Source: Mesorhizobium sp. AR10
GTDB taxonomy: Bacteria; Pseudomonadota; Alphaproteobacteria; Rhizobiales; Rhizobiaceae
Assembly (NCBI RefSeq): GCF_024746795.1
Contig: NZ_CP080523.1
Coordinates: forward strand, 186,001-250,000
Length of the DNA stretch: 64,000 nt
Reading direction: 5' to 3'
The notes below the pieces were generated by a model that made no database searches, was not told the DNA's origin, and saw only the letters and a list, made by a program, of their open reading frames with translations. Shown one piece after another: positions 49,900 to 59,107 of this stretch (position 1 is the stretch's first letter; each line of letters starts with the position of its first letter). The position numbers were made by a program, and so were the translations under genes.

Positions 49900-50235
49900 T
49901 GCGATCCCGTTCTTGACTCCATGAGGCGGCTTTCGCCTTCCTCCGGGGTGTTGCCTTCCGCCAGCGTCGGAAAGTGCGTGGCAAGCAGGCGGCTGAGCTC
50001 GGCCCGATTGAAGAGGCCAAGGTCCTGCCAGAGATGGTCGTTGCGCATGGCACGCCGGGCGATGATCTTGGCGAAGCGGGCGCTCTCCGGTCGCCCGGCC
50101 GGGCATGCGCCAGGCCGCGCACAAGTTCTTCCTCCATATCCGGCTCTGGATCGCGGGCGTCATCCAAGAGGCTTTCATAGCGGTAGCAGGAAAACTGCGG
50201 GTCAGGACATCGCTCAACTCGGCCCGGGAAAGGCC
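49900..50235 (-). pseudogene. nifQ: NifQ remnant
   Basis: Pieces of NifQ, which donates molybdenum for the nitrogenase cofactor. The frame reads RFAKIIARRAMRNDHLWQDL then GLFNRAELSRLLATHFPTLA with EGNTP, the conserved middle of NifQ. The C-terminal Cys-rich metal motif is missing, replaced by unrelated residues. The upstream part is in another frame (DARDPEPDMEEELVRGLAHA). A truncated, frameshifted copy, convergent with the rpoN remnant. Confidence 0.65.
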
Positions 50236-50377
50236 GGTTGACTGCGTCGCCGTCGCCTCGCCGGCCTCGACCTCCTTGAGCGCACACTGCGCATTTCGCT
50301 GATCGTGGGCAGTGATTTCACGCGATCGTGGGCAGCAGAAGCCTGGCCGACGGTTGCTACGAGTTCACTGGTTTTTA

Positions 50378-50640
50378 GTCGGCGTCAAGCGCTTGCTTGC
50401 CAGCTATTTTCCGCAAGCTTTCGCCGGTCATGTTGATGCGGTGAGCATTGTGAACGAGGCGGTCGAGGATGGCGTCGGCAAGGTGGGATCGTCGCCGATG
50501 ACTTCGTGCACTGATCGACGGGCACTTGGCTTGTTACGATGGTGGAGGCTCGCCCGTTGCGGTCTTCAAGCATCTCCAGCAGATCGATCCGCTGGCTTTG
50601 AGTGAGCACCGAGATGCCCCAGTCGTCCAGTAATGTTGAG
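50378..50640 (-). pseudogene. IstB (IS21 family ATPase), C-terminal remnant
   Basis: The minus frame LLDDWGISVLTQSQRIDLLE then MLEDRNGRASTIVTSQVPVD is the Walker B and sensor region of IstB. The following residues go out of frame (HNAHRINMTGESLRKIAGKQ is recoverable in a shifted frame). The transposase IstA is absent. Confidence 0.75.
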
Positions 50641-50667
50641 CACAGATTACTGGACTTGGACTAACCC

Positions 50668-50689
50668 GCTCCGCGACCGCGGAGCGGCA
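50668..50689. repeat. perfect GC-rich inverted repeat
   Basis: CCGCTCCGCG-AC-CGCGGAGCGG forms a near loopless hairpin between the istB remnant and the ISKra4 transposase. It may be an IS end or terminator. Confidence 0.4.
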
Positions 50690-52083
50690 AGGGTGTGTGC
50701 CGACCGCGTGATCTGATCGCGTCGTCTGTCGCGCTGGTCATGTGTCCACAAGAAGCTCCGACTGCGTCAGCATGGGGGTGGCTGCTTGCAGCCCATTCCA
50801 TCGGGACTGTCATTGTCGGAAGCGAAGACCCTTCTCGCCCCGTTGCAGCAGGCGATGGTGGAAACACATGTGGAGTTCTGGCTCAGAGAAAACCGCGGGC
50901 TGGATGGCCGCCGGCTGCGTAGCAAGGGAAGCTATCCCGTCACCTTCCATACCCTGTTCAGCGACGTGCAACTGAAGAGTCCGCGCTATTGTCTGCCACG
51001 GCCGGCTGGCGGAAACGGCCCCGCGACGATATAGCCACTCCGTAAACTGATCCCCGACCACATCGCGCCAGAACGCCTCTATCTGGAAACCCGGTGGGCC
51101 TCGCTCGTGCCTTATGCCGCCGCAGCCGCGCTGCTGGCCGACGTGTTGCCGATCGCAAGCGGCGCCAACGCCACGACGGTCGGGCAGCATGCCTTGCGCG
51201 CCGCCCACCGCATCGAGCGGGATCTCACGGAAGAGCGTGTATCCTTCATGCAGGATGCCTGCTCCCGCGACTGGATGAACCTGCCTGTTCCCGATGGCCG
51301 CATCGTCATCGGCCTGGACGGCGGCTACATACGGGACCGCGACGACCGGAAGAAGAATTTTGAGCTGATCGTCGGCCGCTCGCTCCCCGAAGACGGCGAT
51401 CCCCGCTCTATCGGTTTTGTCCACGGCTACGATCGAAAGCCGCAGCTGCGCATCCTCGATCACCTCAAGAAGCAGGGCGTCCAGGCTAATCAGCATATCA
51501 CCTTCATCACGGATGGCGGTGAAGAGGTCCGCTCGCTCGCCGAGATGATCGCGCCAGCCAGCGAGCATGTCCTGGATTGGTTCCACATCACCATGCGCAT
51601 CACGGTCCTGCGCCAATTTGCCCAGGGCGTTGAAAATCACGACGAGCAGGCCGGACAGGACCTGCTTGAAACGCTTCGCAGGATCAAATGGCATCTCTGG
51701 CATGGCAATGCCTGGCGTGCCCGTGAGGAAATCGAAGACATGCAATTCCATGCGGAAGACCTCGAAACGGACTATCCGAACATGCGCAAGTTCCTCACGG
51801 CCATTGGCGAGTTCCAGAGTTACATCGCCTCCAATACTGCAAGCCTGATCAATTATGGCGAGCGCTACCGGTCCCGAGAGCGCATCTCCTCAGCCTTCGT
51901 TGAGGCCACCGTCAACGCCGTCATCTCCAAGCGGTTCGCCAAGAAACAGCAGATGCAGTGGAGCAGGACCGGCGCGCATCTTCTGCTGCAAACCGGCAGC
52001 AGACCCTCGACGGCTCCCTGCGCTCAACCTTCCGGCAATGGTATCCCGGCATGGCGAACGACAATCACGGGCACGACGAACTA

Positions 52084-53124
52084 GAGCACATCCGGGGATC
52101 GATGAATCGATTGTGATGTGACGAGGGCGTTGGCGGTGTGATTCAACATCCACTTTCATGAGGTGGATGATGGGAAGAGCATTGAGCGAAGATCTTCGGT
52201 CTCGGGTTCTGCAGGCCTCGGACGCCGGCATGTCGGCCCGGCGGGCTGCGGCGCGGTTCGGGGTTGGTATATCGAGTGCGATCCGTTGGATCGCTCGGCA
52301 AAGATCGGCGAACTGGGGCCGAGGCGACAAGGCCGCCGACGCGGGTCCAGCCTCGATACGCATGAAGCCTTCCTCGTCGGGCTGATCGATGAACGCAAGG
52401 ACATCACGCTTAATGAGATGGTGGAACGGCTGGCGGTCGAACGATCGGCTCGGATCAGTCGCAGTGCCTTAAGCGCCTGGCTTGGCCAGCACGGCTGGAC
52501 GTTCAAAAAAGTCCGCACATGCACTGGAGCAGGATCGTCCCGACATCCTGAAGCGTCGTCGCGCGTGGTTCGACGGCCAACTCGATCTCGATCCGGCAAA
52601 GCTGGTGTTCATCGATGAAACTGGATTATCGACCAAGATGGCCCGGCTGCGGGGCCGTGCGCCATGCGGTGAGCGCTGCCGGGCAGGCGTGCCGCACGGC
52701 CATTGGAAAACCACCACTTTCACCGGCGCACTGCGGCTGACGGGCATGACCGCCCCATTCGTCTACGACGGCGCCATGAACGGCAACGTGTTCCTGGCCT
52801 ATGTCGAGCAGGTGCTGGTCCCGACCCTGTCGGAGGGCGACATCGTCGTGATGGACAACCTGCCCGCCCACAAGGCGGCCGGCGTTCGGGACGCGATCGA
52901 GACCGCCGGCGCAAGGCTCATGTTCCTGCCGCCCTATAGCCCCGACTTTAATCCCATCGAGAATGCCTTCTCAAAACTCAAGGCGCTCCTACGCGCCAAG
53001 GCCGAGAGAACCATCACCGCTCTGTGGGATGCGGTCGGCTCACTCCTTGATCAGTTCACGCCAGCCGAATGCGCCAACTACTTCCAGGCCGCCGGATATG
53101 ACCCAAATTAAACAGGACGTGCTC
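52084..53124 (+). mobile_element. IS630-family element nested in the ISKra4 gene
   Basis: TA flanks both ends (52082-52083; 53125-53126), the obligate IS630 target. Ends are inverted: GAGCACATCC on the left and GGACGTGCTC on the right. The 1041-bp element carries a transposase with frame changes. Insertion into the last codons of the ISKra4 transposase shows it arrived later. Confidence 0.85.
52147..53111 (+). pseudogene. IS630-family transposase in three frames
   Basis: The N-terminal HTH (SEDLRSRVLQASDAGMSARR; AARFGVGISSAIRWIARQ) is in one frame. The middle ([34 protein letters not shown]) follows a frame change near 52310. The DDE core follows another at about 52507, in an A6 run (TTCAAAAAAG): [37 protein letters not shown] and [20 protein letters not shown], carrying the D-D-E residues. 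Some IS630 elements use programmed frameshifting at A-runs, so the second change may be natural; the first looks like a mutation. Confidence 0.75.
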
Positions 53125-53154
53125 TAGCACGCGCCGCCTAACCGCCCACAAATC

Positions 53155-53520
53155 CTTATGCTCCCTTGGGCGATTGCCATGTCCGCGCCCGACGGCTCAG
53201 GGTGGTATGAGCGGGGACAGCGAGCGCCCGCCCCATCAGTTGCAGCACCGATTCCAGCAAGCCTTCTGCCTGGCGCAGCCGCAGGCCAAACACAAGGCCC
53301 AGCGTCAAGGTGGTCTCGATCGCCAGACAGAATACCGGTGCTGGCCGCCACGTGTCTTGCGTCTTGGCGCTTGCCACCCGGACAGGGCTTCCGGCGTCAC
53401 CCACAGGGTCAAACTGCCGCGATGACGAAGTCCTGCCTCATATTCTGGCCAGTTCGTCGACCTGAACTTCATCTTCCCAATATGATGGCGGCGGCTGGTA
53501 TTGTGTTTGAAAGGCATGGC
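53155..53520 (-). pseudogene. IS5-type transposase, N-terminal remnant
   Basis: One frame begins KFRSTNWPEYEAGLRHRGSL with LTLWVTPEAL. After a frameshift near 53395 the other continues LAIETTLTLGLVFGLRLRQA, EGLLESVLQLMG and VPAHTTLSRRAR. This is the characteristic N-terminus of one IS5 subgroup (the catalytic half would follow). It is truncated by the ISKra4/IS630 block. Confidence 0.75.
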
Positions 53521-53678
53521 TACGCTACAAAGGCTATTGCGGTTACCGCTTGCCTAAACCCACTAAAAGATCCGTGCACCAACGCCCCCGGCGCGGCTAC
53601 CGTCATCCGGCGGCGGGAAACGGTCAATCCATCGCGATGAATTTTTATCATCTATGATAGATTTTATCGCAGAGACGC

Positions 53679-54710
53679 CTAGATATTCTCCGGCAGGTAG
53701 ATGTCGAAGGGCAGGAAGGTCTGTCCCGGCGCGTTGGCGGCGCCGTCCTTGATGGTATGCGCCATGAGATCGACGAGATCGCTGCCCAGCCGCGCCAGCG
53801 GCGTTGCGAGCACCATGGTGAGGATGTTGTTGGCGAGTGCAGCGCGCGACTCAGGCGTTATCTCGTTGCAGATCATGACCGGAGGCTGGGCAGGCATGGC
53901 CATTCTCACCGCCGTGATAGCTCCCTCCATGCCGCCCCCGGCTATGTAGCACCCGACGAGATCGGGATGCCTCTCGAGCAGGTCGAGCATTGCATCGTGG
54001 GTCAAATCGGCCGTCTCGAGATTGACCAGCGTCTCAAGTACTATGAAGTCCGGTGCGTGTTCCCGGAAGTAGGCGCGCACGCCGATCTCGCGCAACTCTT
54101 GGCCGTGAAAGCGGTGGCTGCCGACAAACACCGCGACCTTGCCGGGCCGCCTAGCGCACTTCGCGATCATCCACGCGGCGGTGCGTCCTACCTTGCGGTT
54201 GTCGAGGCCCACATAGCCCTCCCGTACGCCGGAGGCGCAATCGGACAGGAGCGAAAACACCGGAATACCGCGGGCCTTCAAGCTCTCCACGGCGACCGTG
54301 ACCGTTGGATGATCGGGGCTGACCAACGCGACGGCGTTCGTTTTCGCTGCCAGTTTCTCCAGATGGACGACGATGTCCTCGGGAGCCTGGCTCGACCAGA
54401 AATCAATGACCGCAACGCCGCGGAACCGCGACGCATGGGTCGTCGCGGCCTCCAACTCGCGCGCGAACTCCTGATAGAAATGCTGCTCGGGCTTCTGCAG
54501 AAGAAAGCCCAGCCGGTATTCCGGGAGATCCTGGCGGATCCGCTGCTTGATCAGGGGCGCGGCATGGTAGCCGATGACGGTCGCCGCCTCGTAGACCCGC
54601 TGCGCCGTCTCCTCGCGCACCGGAAGGCGGCTGTTCAAAACCCTGTCGACCGTCGCCACGCTGACCCCGGATGCCCGAGCCAAATCCGAAACCGTTGGTC
54701 GCTTGGCCAA
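53679..54710 (-). CDS. LacI-family sugar-responsive transcription regulator
   Basis: A 343-residue repressor. The LacI helix-turn-helix is TVSDLARASGVSVATVDRVL followed by NSRLPVREETAQRVYEAATV. The sugar-binding core resembles periplasmic binding proteins of the ribose/inositol type (GVAVIDFWSS; VALVSPDHPTVTVAVESLKA; GYVGLDNRKVGRTAAWMIAK; VGCYIAGGGMEGAITAV). I start it at a TTG with AGGAGG 7-12 bp upstream; the longer frame from 54866 has an AT-rich, non-conserved leader. It is divergent from a broken desaturase gene, and probably regulated a sugar or rhizopine-like catabolic unit now lost. Confidence 0.88.
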   Translation of the reverse strand: MAKRPTVSDLARASGVSVATVDRVLNSRLPVREETAQRVYEAATVIGYHAAPLIKQRIRQDLPEYRLGFLLQKPEQHFYQEFARELEAATTHASRFRGVAVIDFWSSQAPEDIVVHLEKLAAKTNAVALVSPDHPTVTVAVESLKARGIPVFSLLSDCASGVREGYVGLDNRKVGRTAAWMIAKCARRPGKVAVFVGSHRFHGQELREIGVRAYFREHAPDFIVLETLVNLETADLTHDAMLDLLERHPDLVGCYIAGGGMEGAITAVRMAMPAQPPVMICNEITPESRAALANNILTMVLATPLARLGSDLVDLMAHTIKDGAANAPGQTFLPFDIYLPENI

Positions 54711-54856
54711 GGCTAGCCTCCTTTTGAGGGTTTCGAAGGAATGATAGTAGATGATAGAAAAATTGCAAGCGCTGTTGAGGTAAATGATTGAATATGGTAG
54801 TTCTGTTGCATGACAGTTTGTCAGCCTTGGTCCTAGCCTGAAAAAGGAAGATCGTG

Positions 54857-55245
54857 ATGAGCGCAACTGCCGCAGCCGACGACTATAGGCAGACGAACCG
54901 CGACTACAGTCTGATAGGGCGCTACGCGCAGCGCGCCGTCGAGCATATCAAGCACCACAGGTTCCCGATGGTGCCGTACCACGCGCTGCTGAAGCTGAAC
55001 GGTTTTGGTCAAGCACGACCAGCCGTCGCCGTCGATCACCGGCAACCGGCGAAATGATCCCGACCTTCCCGCGCCAGTTGCGCAACGAGGACTACTTCGT
55101 CAAGCGCGAGCTGCCGCCAACGGCGCGGCCGTATCGCGAAGAGTTCCACGCCGAAACCAAGGTTGCCGCGGAACAACAGCCTCCCAAGGCTACGGAGGCG
55201 GCGGCCCGCCGTGGCCCGCGACATTCGCCTGGCCGACATTGCTGA
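54857..55245 (+). pseudogene. fatty-acid desaturase-family (MocD-like) protein with large internal deletion
   Basis: The first codons (DDYRQTNRDYSLIGRYAQRA) match the start of a membrane desaturase/hydroxylase group that includes MocD of rhizopine catabolism. They join directly to the C-terminal HIKHHRFPMVPYHALLKLN, which carries the last His box (HxxHH-like). A frame change then leads to IPTFPRQLRNEDYFVKRELP. Roughly 250 residues, including the first two His boxes, are missing. Identification is by pattern only. Confidence 0.5.
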
Positions 55246-55346
55246 TCGCGAGGCGGGCGCGGCCGGGCCCACGGAACTGATGTCGCCCGACGTGAAACTC
55301 AAGACGTTGCTGGCGTCATGATCGCGCAAAATGGGAGGTGCAGCCG

Positions 55347-55733
55347 ATGAGCAGGAAGAGACCCACGGTAGCGGATATCCGCGCCTTGAAAGACAAGTAT
55401 CAGTTCACGATGATCCGCGTGGAGACGCTGGACGAGTTGGAGGCTGCCGAGAAGGCCGGCGTCGACATGGTTTCGGTGCCGCCTGAGATCATGGTTCTTC
55501 CGCATTTCCGCGAGGTTGCGCCAAGCCTGTTTGCGGTGCCGGGCGTCAATTTCTTCGAGGTCGGCACGGCGGACGATTTTGTGCGCTGGGCTTTCGCGCT
55601 CTACAAGGCGAGCGCCGACGCCGTCTATTGCAGCGCCAGTCTGGCGACCGTGGAGCGGCTCTCCGACGAGGCCATTCCGGTGATCGGCCATGTCGGGTTG
55701 ATCCCATCGCGGGCCACCTGGACGGATGGATAG
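55347..55733 (+). pseudogene. PanB-like ketopantoate hydroxymethyltransferase, N-terminal fragment
   Basis: 129 residues resembling the first half of a PanB-family TIM barrel ([77 protein letters not shown]). GGAGG lies 9 bp before the ATG. Similarity runs to RATWT and then stops within three codons, 8 bp before nodD, whereas family members continue for another 130 residues. The nodD DNA has evidently been joined into this gene. Confidence 0.7.
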
Positions 55734-55741
55734 CCGCAGAC

Positions 55742-56653
55742 ATGCGTTTCAAAGGGCTTGATCTGAACCTTCTCGTCGTGCTCGACGCCCTGCTGGCCGA
55801 GCGCAATCTCTCGGCGGCGGCACGCCGCATCAACCTCAGTCAGCCGGCCATGAGTGCGGCCGTCGCCCGGCTGCGCGATTTTTTCGGCGATGAACTGTTC
55901 AGCATGAGCGGCCGAGAACGTATTCTGACATCACGTGCGGCAGCACTTGGCCCCGCAGTCCGCGAGACTCTCCTAAACATCCAGTCCTCGATTATTTCGT
56001 CGGATCCGTTTGACCCTGCTCGATCCGATCGCCGCTTCAGGATCAGTATTTCCGATTTCGCCGCGCTCGTGTTTCTTGAAACGGTCGTGGAGCGTGTTGC
56101 CCGGGAAGCCCCCGCCGTCACATTCGAATTGATGCCTCTCGAGGGCAGCCCTGATGAGGTCCTCCGGCGTGGTGAGGTCGATTTTTTGATCACTCCGGAT
56201 GTGTTCATGTCGAACGCGCATCCAAGGATGGCGCTTTTCCACGAGAGGCTCGTATGCGTAGGCTGTCCCACGAACAAGCAGTTGCCACGGCACCTTACAT
56301 TCGAGAGATACATGTCGATGAGGCACGTCTGCGTCAGGTTCGGACGTTTGCTGAAGCCCTCCATCGAGGAAGGGTTCTTGCTTGAGCATGGTCTTAAAAG
56401 ACGTGTCGAAGTCGTCGTGCAGAGCTTCAGCATGATCCCGCCCATGGTGTCCGGCACAGCTCGTATAGCGACCGTGCCCCTCCGGCTGGTCAGGCATTTC
56501 GAAAACACGTTTCCCCTTCAGGTTGTCGAACTTCCGCTGCCGCTTCCCGGTTTCACCGAAGCCGCCCAGTGGCCGGCTCTCCACAATAGCGATCCGGCAA
56601 GCATCTGGTTGCGAGAGATAATGATGCAGGAGGCATCTCGGCCAGAGCTATGA
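55742..56653 (+). CDS. nodD: NodD, LysR-type flavonoid-responsive nodulation regulator
   Basis: A 303-residue LysR regulator that binds nod boxes and activates Nod-factor genes when plant flavonoids are present. It begins [20 protein letters not shown] with the [23 protein letters not shown], both highly conserved in NodD. The effector domain has [40 protein letters not shown] and [20 protein letters not shown] with MSMRHV, and ends [20 protein letters not shown]. Full length. No nod box or nodABC is adjacent; the gene directly abuts a truncated PanB-like gene on its left and an IS6 element on its right. The nod box before nodM is a possible target. Confidence 0.95.
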   Translation: MRFKGLDLNLLVVLDALLAERNLSAAARRINLSQPAMSAAVARLRDFFGDELFSMSGRERILTSRAAALGPAVRETLLNIQSSIISSDPFDPARSDRRFRISISDFAALVFLETVVERVAREAPAVTFELMPLEGSPDEVLRRGEVDFLITPDVFMSNAHPRMALFHERLVCVGCPTNKQLPRHLTFERYMSMRHVCVRFGRLLKPSIEEGFLLEHGLKRRVEVVVQSFSMIPPMVSGTARIATVPLRLVRHFENTFPLQVVELPLPLPGFTEAAQWPALHNSDPASIWLREIMMQEASRPEL

Positions 56654-56661
56654 CGGAATTT

Positions 56662-57463
56662 GGTGCTGTCACATTGATTGAGGGGTAAGGAAATTGAGGT
56701 ATCAGCGCGCCCATGACCGTGAGTGCACCGACCTACAAGAACCACCGCTATCCGATCGAAATCGTGGCCCGTGCTGTCTGGCTCTACTTCCGCTTCAATC
56801 TGAGCCTGCGCGATGTCGAGGAAATGCTGCTCGATCGCGGGATCGTCGTTTCCTACGAGACCATCCGCCGATGGTGCCGAAAGCACGGCCCTGATTATGC
56901 GCGCCGCATACGCCGCAAGGCACCAACGGACGATGATGTCTGGCACCTGGATGAAGTCGCGGTGCGCATCAACGGTCAGAAATGCTGGTTGTGGAGAGCG
57001 GTTGATCAGGACGGATATGTGCTCGAGGAGATTGTCCAGACGCGTCGCAACACCAAAGCCGCCAGGCGCCTGCTGACGCGACTTCTGAAGAAGCAGGGTC
57101 TGCCGCCAAAGCGTATGATCACCGACAAATTGCGCTCCTACGGGGCGGCCAAACGCCAGCTCATGCCGAACTTGGAACACCGCTCGCATAAGGCTTGAAC
57201 AACCGGGCGGAGAATTCTCACCTGCCGTTCCGAAAACGGGAACGAACGCGACAGGGTTTCCGGTCGGTCGGCTCATTGCAGCATTTCGTGTCGATCTTCT
57301 CCGCCGTCCGAAATCTCTTCGTCCCATCCCAGACCAACCGCTCCGCCGCACAAATTCGAATCCATCGACGCCAAGCCATGGCCGCGTGGGAAGCCGTGAG
57401 TGCACGGCCTGCCTGAAAAGCGCGGCCTCACGCGGCCACATTTCAAACAACGTGACAACGCCA
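56662..57463 (+). mobile_element. IS6-family element
   Basis: Imperfect inverted ends flank a transposase: GGTGCTGTCACATTGATTGA on the left, and the right end reads as its complement (TTCAAACAACGTGACAACGCC). No matching 8-bp target duplication is seen, so the flanks have been rearranged, as is common for this replicative family. Confidence 0.75.
56713..57416 (+). pseudogene. IS6-family transposase with single-base frameshift
   Basis: The frame carries YPIEIVARAVWLYFRFNLSL, WHLDEVAVRINGQKCWLWRA (first Asp) and RMITDKLRSYGAAKRQLMPN (second Asp), then stops after HRSHKA. The next frame continues at once with LNNRAENSHLPFRKRERTRQ (catalytic Glu) and FVSIFSAVRNLFVPS. One G is missing near 57196 (HRSHKG-LNNRAEN expected). 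Inactive unless the frameshift is corrected. Confidence 0.9.
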
Positions 57464-57891
57464 GCGCATGTTCTGCAAGCTCGAGAATTGGCGTCGCATC
57501 GCAACACGATACGATCGCCATGCACAGAACTACCTCTCAGCCCTTGCCCTCGCTAACAAAAAGACCCGGCACAATCTGGAGGGATTGGGTGCCGGGTCTT
57601 TAAGGTCACAATCGATTGGGCAGTTGTAGTGACGCTTCTTGGCTACGCCCCGCATGATTAACGAGCGATTAACTGCGGGCATATTCCTCAGCTTCTATTG
57701 GGCGACAAGGCGTCCAGATGGTCGTCCTGGTGACCGGGAATAACCGGTACGTCCCCGACAGCGTGCCGGTGTCGATTCTCGGGTGCCTTTTTGCGTTCAT
57801 GGATGATTTGCTTCGCCGTTTTCGGTGTCAGTCAAGAGGACGCGCGATGCTGGCCTCGACCTGTTCAATTCGCTGGTGACCTTGGTCACCT
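57464..57891. other. 428-bp intergenic region with one strong hairpin
   Basis: No gene recognised. It contains the hairpin listed separately. Confidence 0.5.
57558..57602. terminator. bidirectional-looking terminator hairpin
   Basis: AAGACCCGGCA (57561-57571) pairs with TGCCGGGTCTT (57590-57600), an 11-bp stem with an 18-base loop, preceded by an A-run and followed by T-rich sequence. Such GC-stem plus A/T flanks fit a terminator working in either direction. Confidence 0.7.
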
Positions 57892-58167
57892 CTAGAAATC
57901 GAAAAGCTCTCCAAGCATCGACTTTTTCTTTCTGTGGTTGGAATAGGAGTGATCGCGATCACCGCGTGATCCATCACGCTGTGTCTCCTCCCGGAAGCGC
58001 GGTTCTTCGGCATATCGTGACGGGGCTTCAATTGCGGCGGAGCGTTCGATGATTTTGTCGAGTTCGCCTCGGTCAAGCCAGACACCCCGGCATTTTGGGC
58101 AGTAGTCCACCTCAATCCCCTGGCGTTCGGACATCACGAGCGCGACATCATCGATCGGACATTTCAT
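57892..58167 (-). CDS. zinc-ribbon (zf-TFIIB) protein
   Basis: A 91-residue protein with an N-terminal zinc finger: MKCPIDDVALVMSERQGIEV then DYCPKCRGVWLDRGELDKII. CP...CPKCxGVWLDxGEL is the zf-TFIIB domain signature, with only the first ligand as a lone Cys. The second half is charged and disordered-looking (RFREETQRDGSRGDRDHSYS) and ends MLGELFDF. Role unknown. GAGGAG lies upstream of the chosen ATG. The IS5-family element was inserted about 34 bp upstream of its start, which may have removed its promoter. Confidence 0.85.
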   Translation of the reverse strand: MKCPIDDVALVMSERQGIEVDYCPKCRGVWLDRGELDKIIERSAAIEAPSRYAEEPRFREETQRDGSRGDRDHSYSNHRKKKSMLGELFDF

Positions 58168-58211
58168 GTTCTGCTCCTCGGTTACTAAATACCACGTCCT
58201 AGGGTCCGGAC

Positions 58212-58970
58212 TCATAACCAGTAGCTGACGATTGCCGCGAGGCAGACGGCGGCGAGGAAGCTCGTCGCCGATCGATCGTATCGTGTGGCAATGCGGCGGA
58301 AATCCTTGAGCCGTCCAAACATCCGCTCGATGGCGTTGCGATCGCGGTATAGGAATGGCGAGAAGCAGTTCTTCCAGCGTCGGTTAGCTTTCGGCGGAAT
58401 GTTCGGCATCGTCCCTTTGCCCTCGACCTTGTGCCGGATGGCATTGGTGTCATAGCCCTTGTCGGCGTGCAGGATCGGGCTCTTCGGCATCTGCTCCAGA
58501 AGCAAATCCGCGGCACTGCAATCGGCGACCTGGCCACCGGTCAAAAGGAAAGCGATTGGGCGGCACAGGCCGTCGGTCAGGGCGTGGATTTTCGTGGTTC
58601 GACCACCGCGCGATCGGCCGATCGCCTGATTTTGTTCCCCTCCTTTGCCGCCTGAGGCACATCGATGCGCCTTCACCGCCGAGGAGTCGATAAGCACCTC
58701 CGCGGGTGGTCCGCTAGCCGAGACCAAGGCATGGAAGATGTCGACCCAGACGCCCTTGGCCGCCCATCGGACGAAGCGATTGTAGAGCGTCTTGCGCGGG
58801 CCGTAGGCATCCGGTGCGTCGACCCAACGACCACCTGACCTCAGGACATGCACGATACCGCTGATCACCCGGCGATCATCAACCCGCGGTTTCCCGCGTG
58901 TGTCGGTTGGCAAGAGCGCCACGAGCCGCCCAAACTGCTCCTCGGTCAGCCAGAAATAATCGCGATTCAT
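58212..58970 (-). CDS. IS5-family (IS427-type) transposase
   Basis: A 252-residue DDE transposase: WLTEEQFGRLVALLPTDTRG and VDDRRVISGIVHVLRSGGRW at the N-terminus; catalytic LIDSSAVKAHRCASGGKGGE (Asp), HADKGYDTNAIRHKVEGKG (Asp) and FLYRDRNAIERMFGRLKDFR (Glu). The frame is uninterrupted. The start at MNRDYFWLTEEQ is preferred. Many members of this group are split in two frames; this one is a single frame. Confidence 0.92.
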   Translation of the reverse strand: MNRDYFWLTEEQFGRLVALLPTDTRGKPRVDDRRVISGIVHVLRSGGRWVDAPDAYGPRKTLYNRFVRWAAKGVWVDIFHALVSASGPPAEVLIDSSAVKAHRCASGGKGGEQNQAIGRSRGGRTTKIHALTDGLCRPIAFLLTGGQVADCSAADLLLEQMPKSPILHADKGYDTNAIRHKVEGKGTMPNIPPKANRRWKNCFSPFLYRDRNAIERMFGRLKDFRRIATRYDRSATSFLAAVCLAAIVSYWL

Positions 58971-59107
58971 CCGTGTGTCTCCCTTTGGAGACCGTGAATC
59001 ACGAAGCACATTCCGACGAAATCCCTGTTGATTCCATGCCCCCTTTGGACCACGATCCTTAGATCGGGCAAAGGCCGCGACCGGATGGTGGACTCAGGGG
59101 GATCGCA

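Larger units (their letters stand above)
50780..53145 (+). pseudogene. ISKra4-family transposase, disrupted by stop, frameshift and IS630
   Basis: A transposase of the ISKra4 family. The N-terminal part (LSLSEAKTLLAPLQQAMVET) is separated from the rest by an in-frame TAG at about 51032. The main part (51037-52000) has YLETRWASLVPYAAAAALLA, VIGLDGGYIRDRDDRKKNFE, ITFITDGGEEVRSLAEMIAP with WFHITMRITVLRQFAQG, and AFVEATVNAVISKRFAKKQQ followed by MQWSRTGAHLLLQT. One indel near 51990 shifts the tail (LDGSLRSTFRQWYPGMANDN). The final codons are split by the IS630 element; joining TA to TA restores DELARAA and a stop. Non-functional. Confidence 0.85.
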
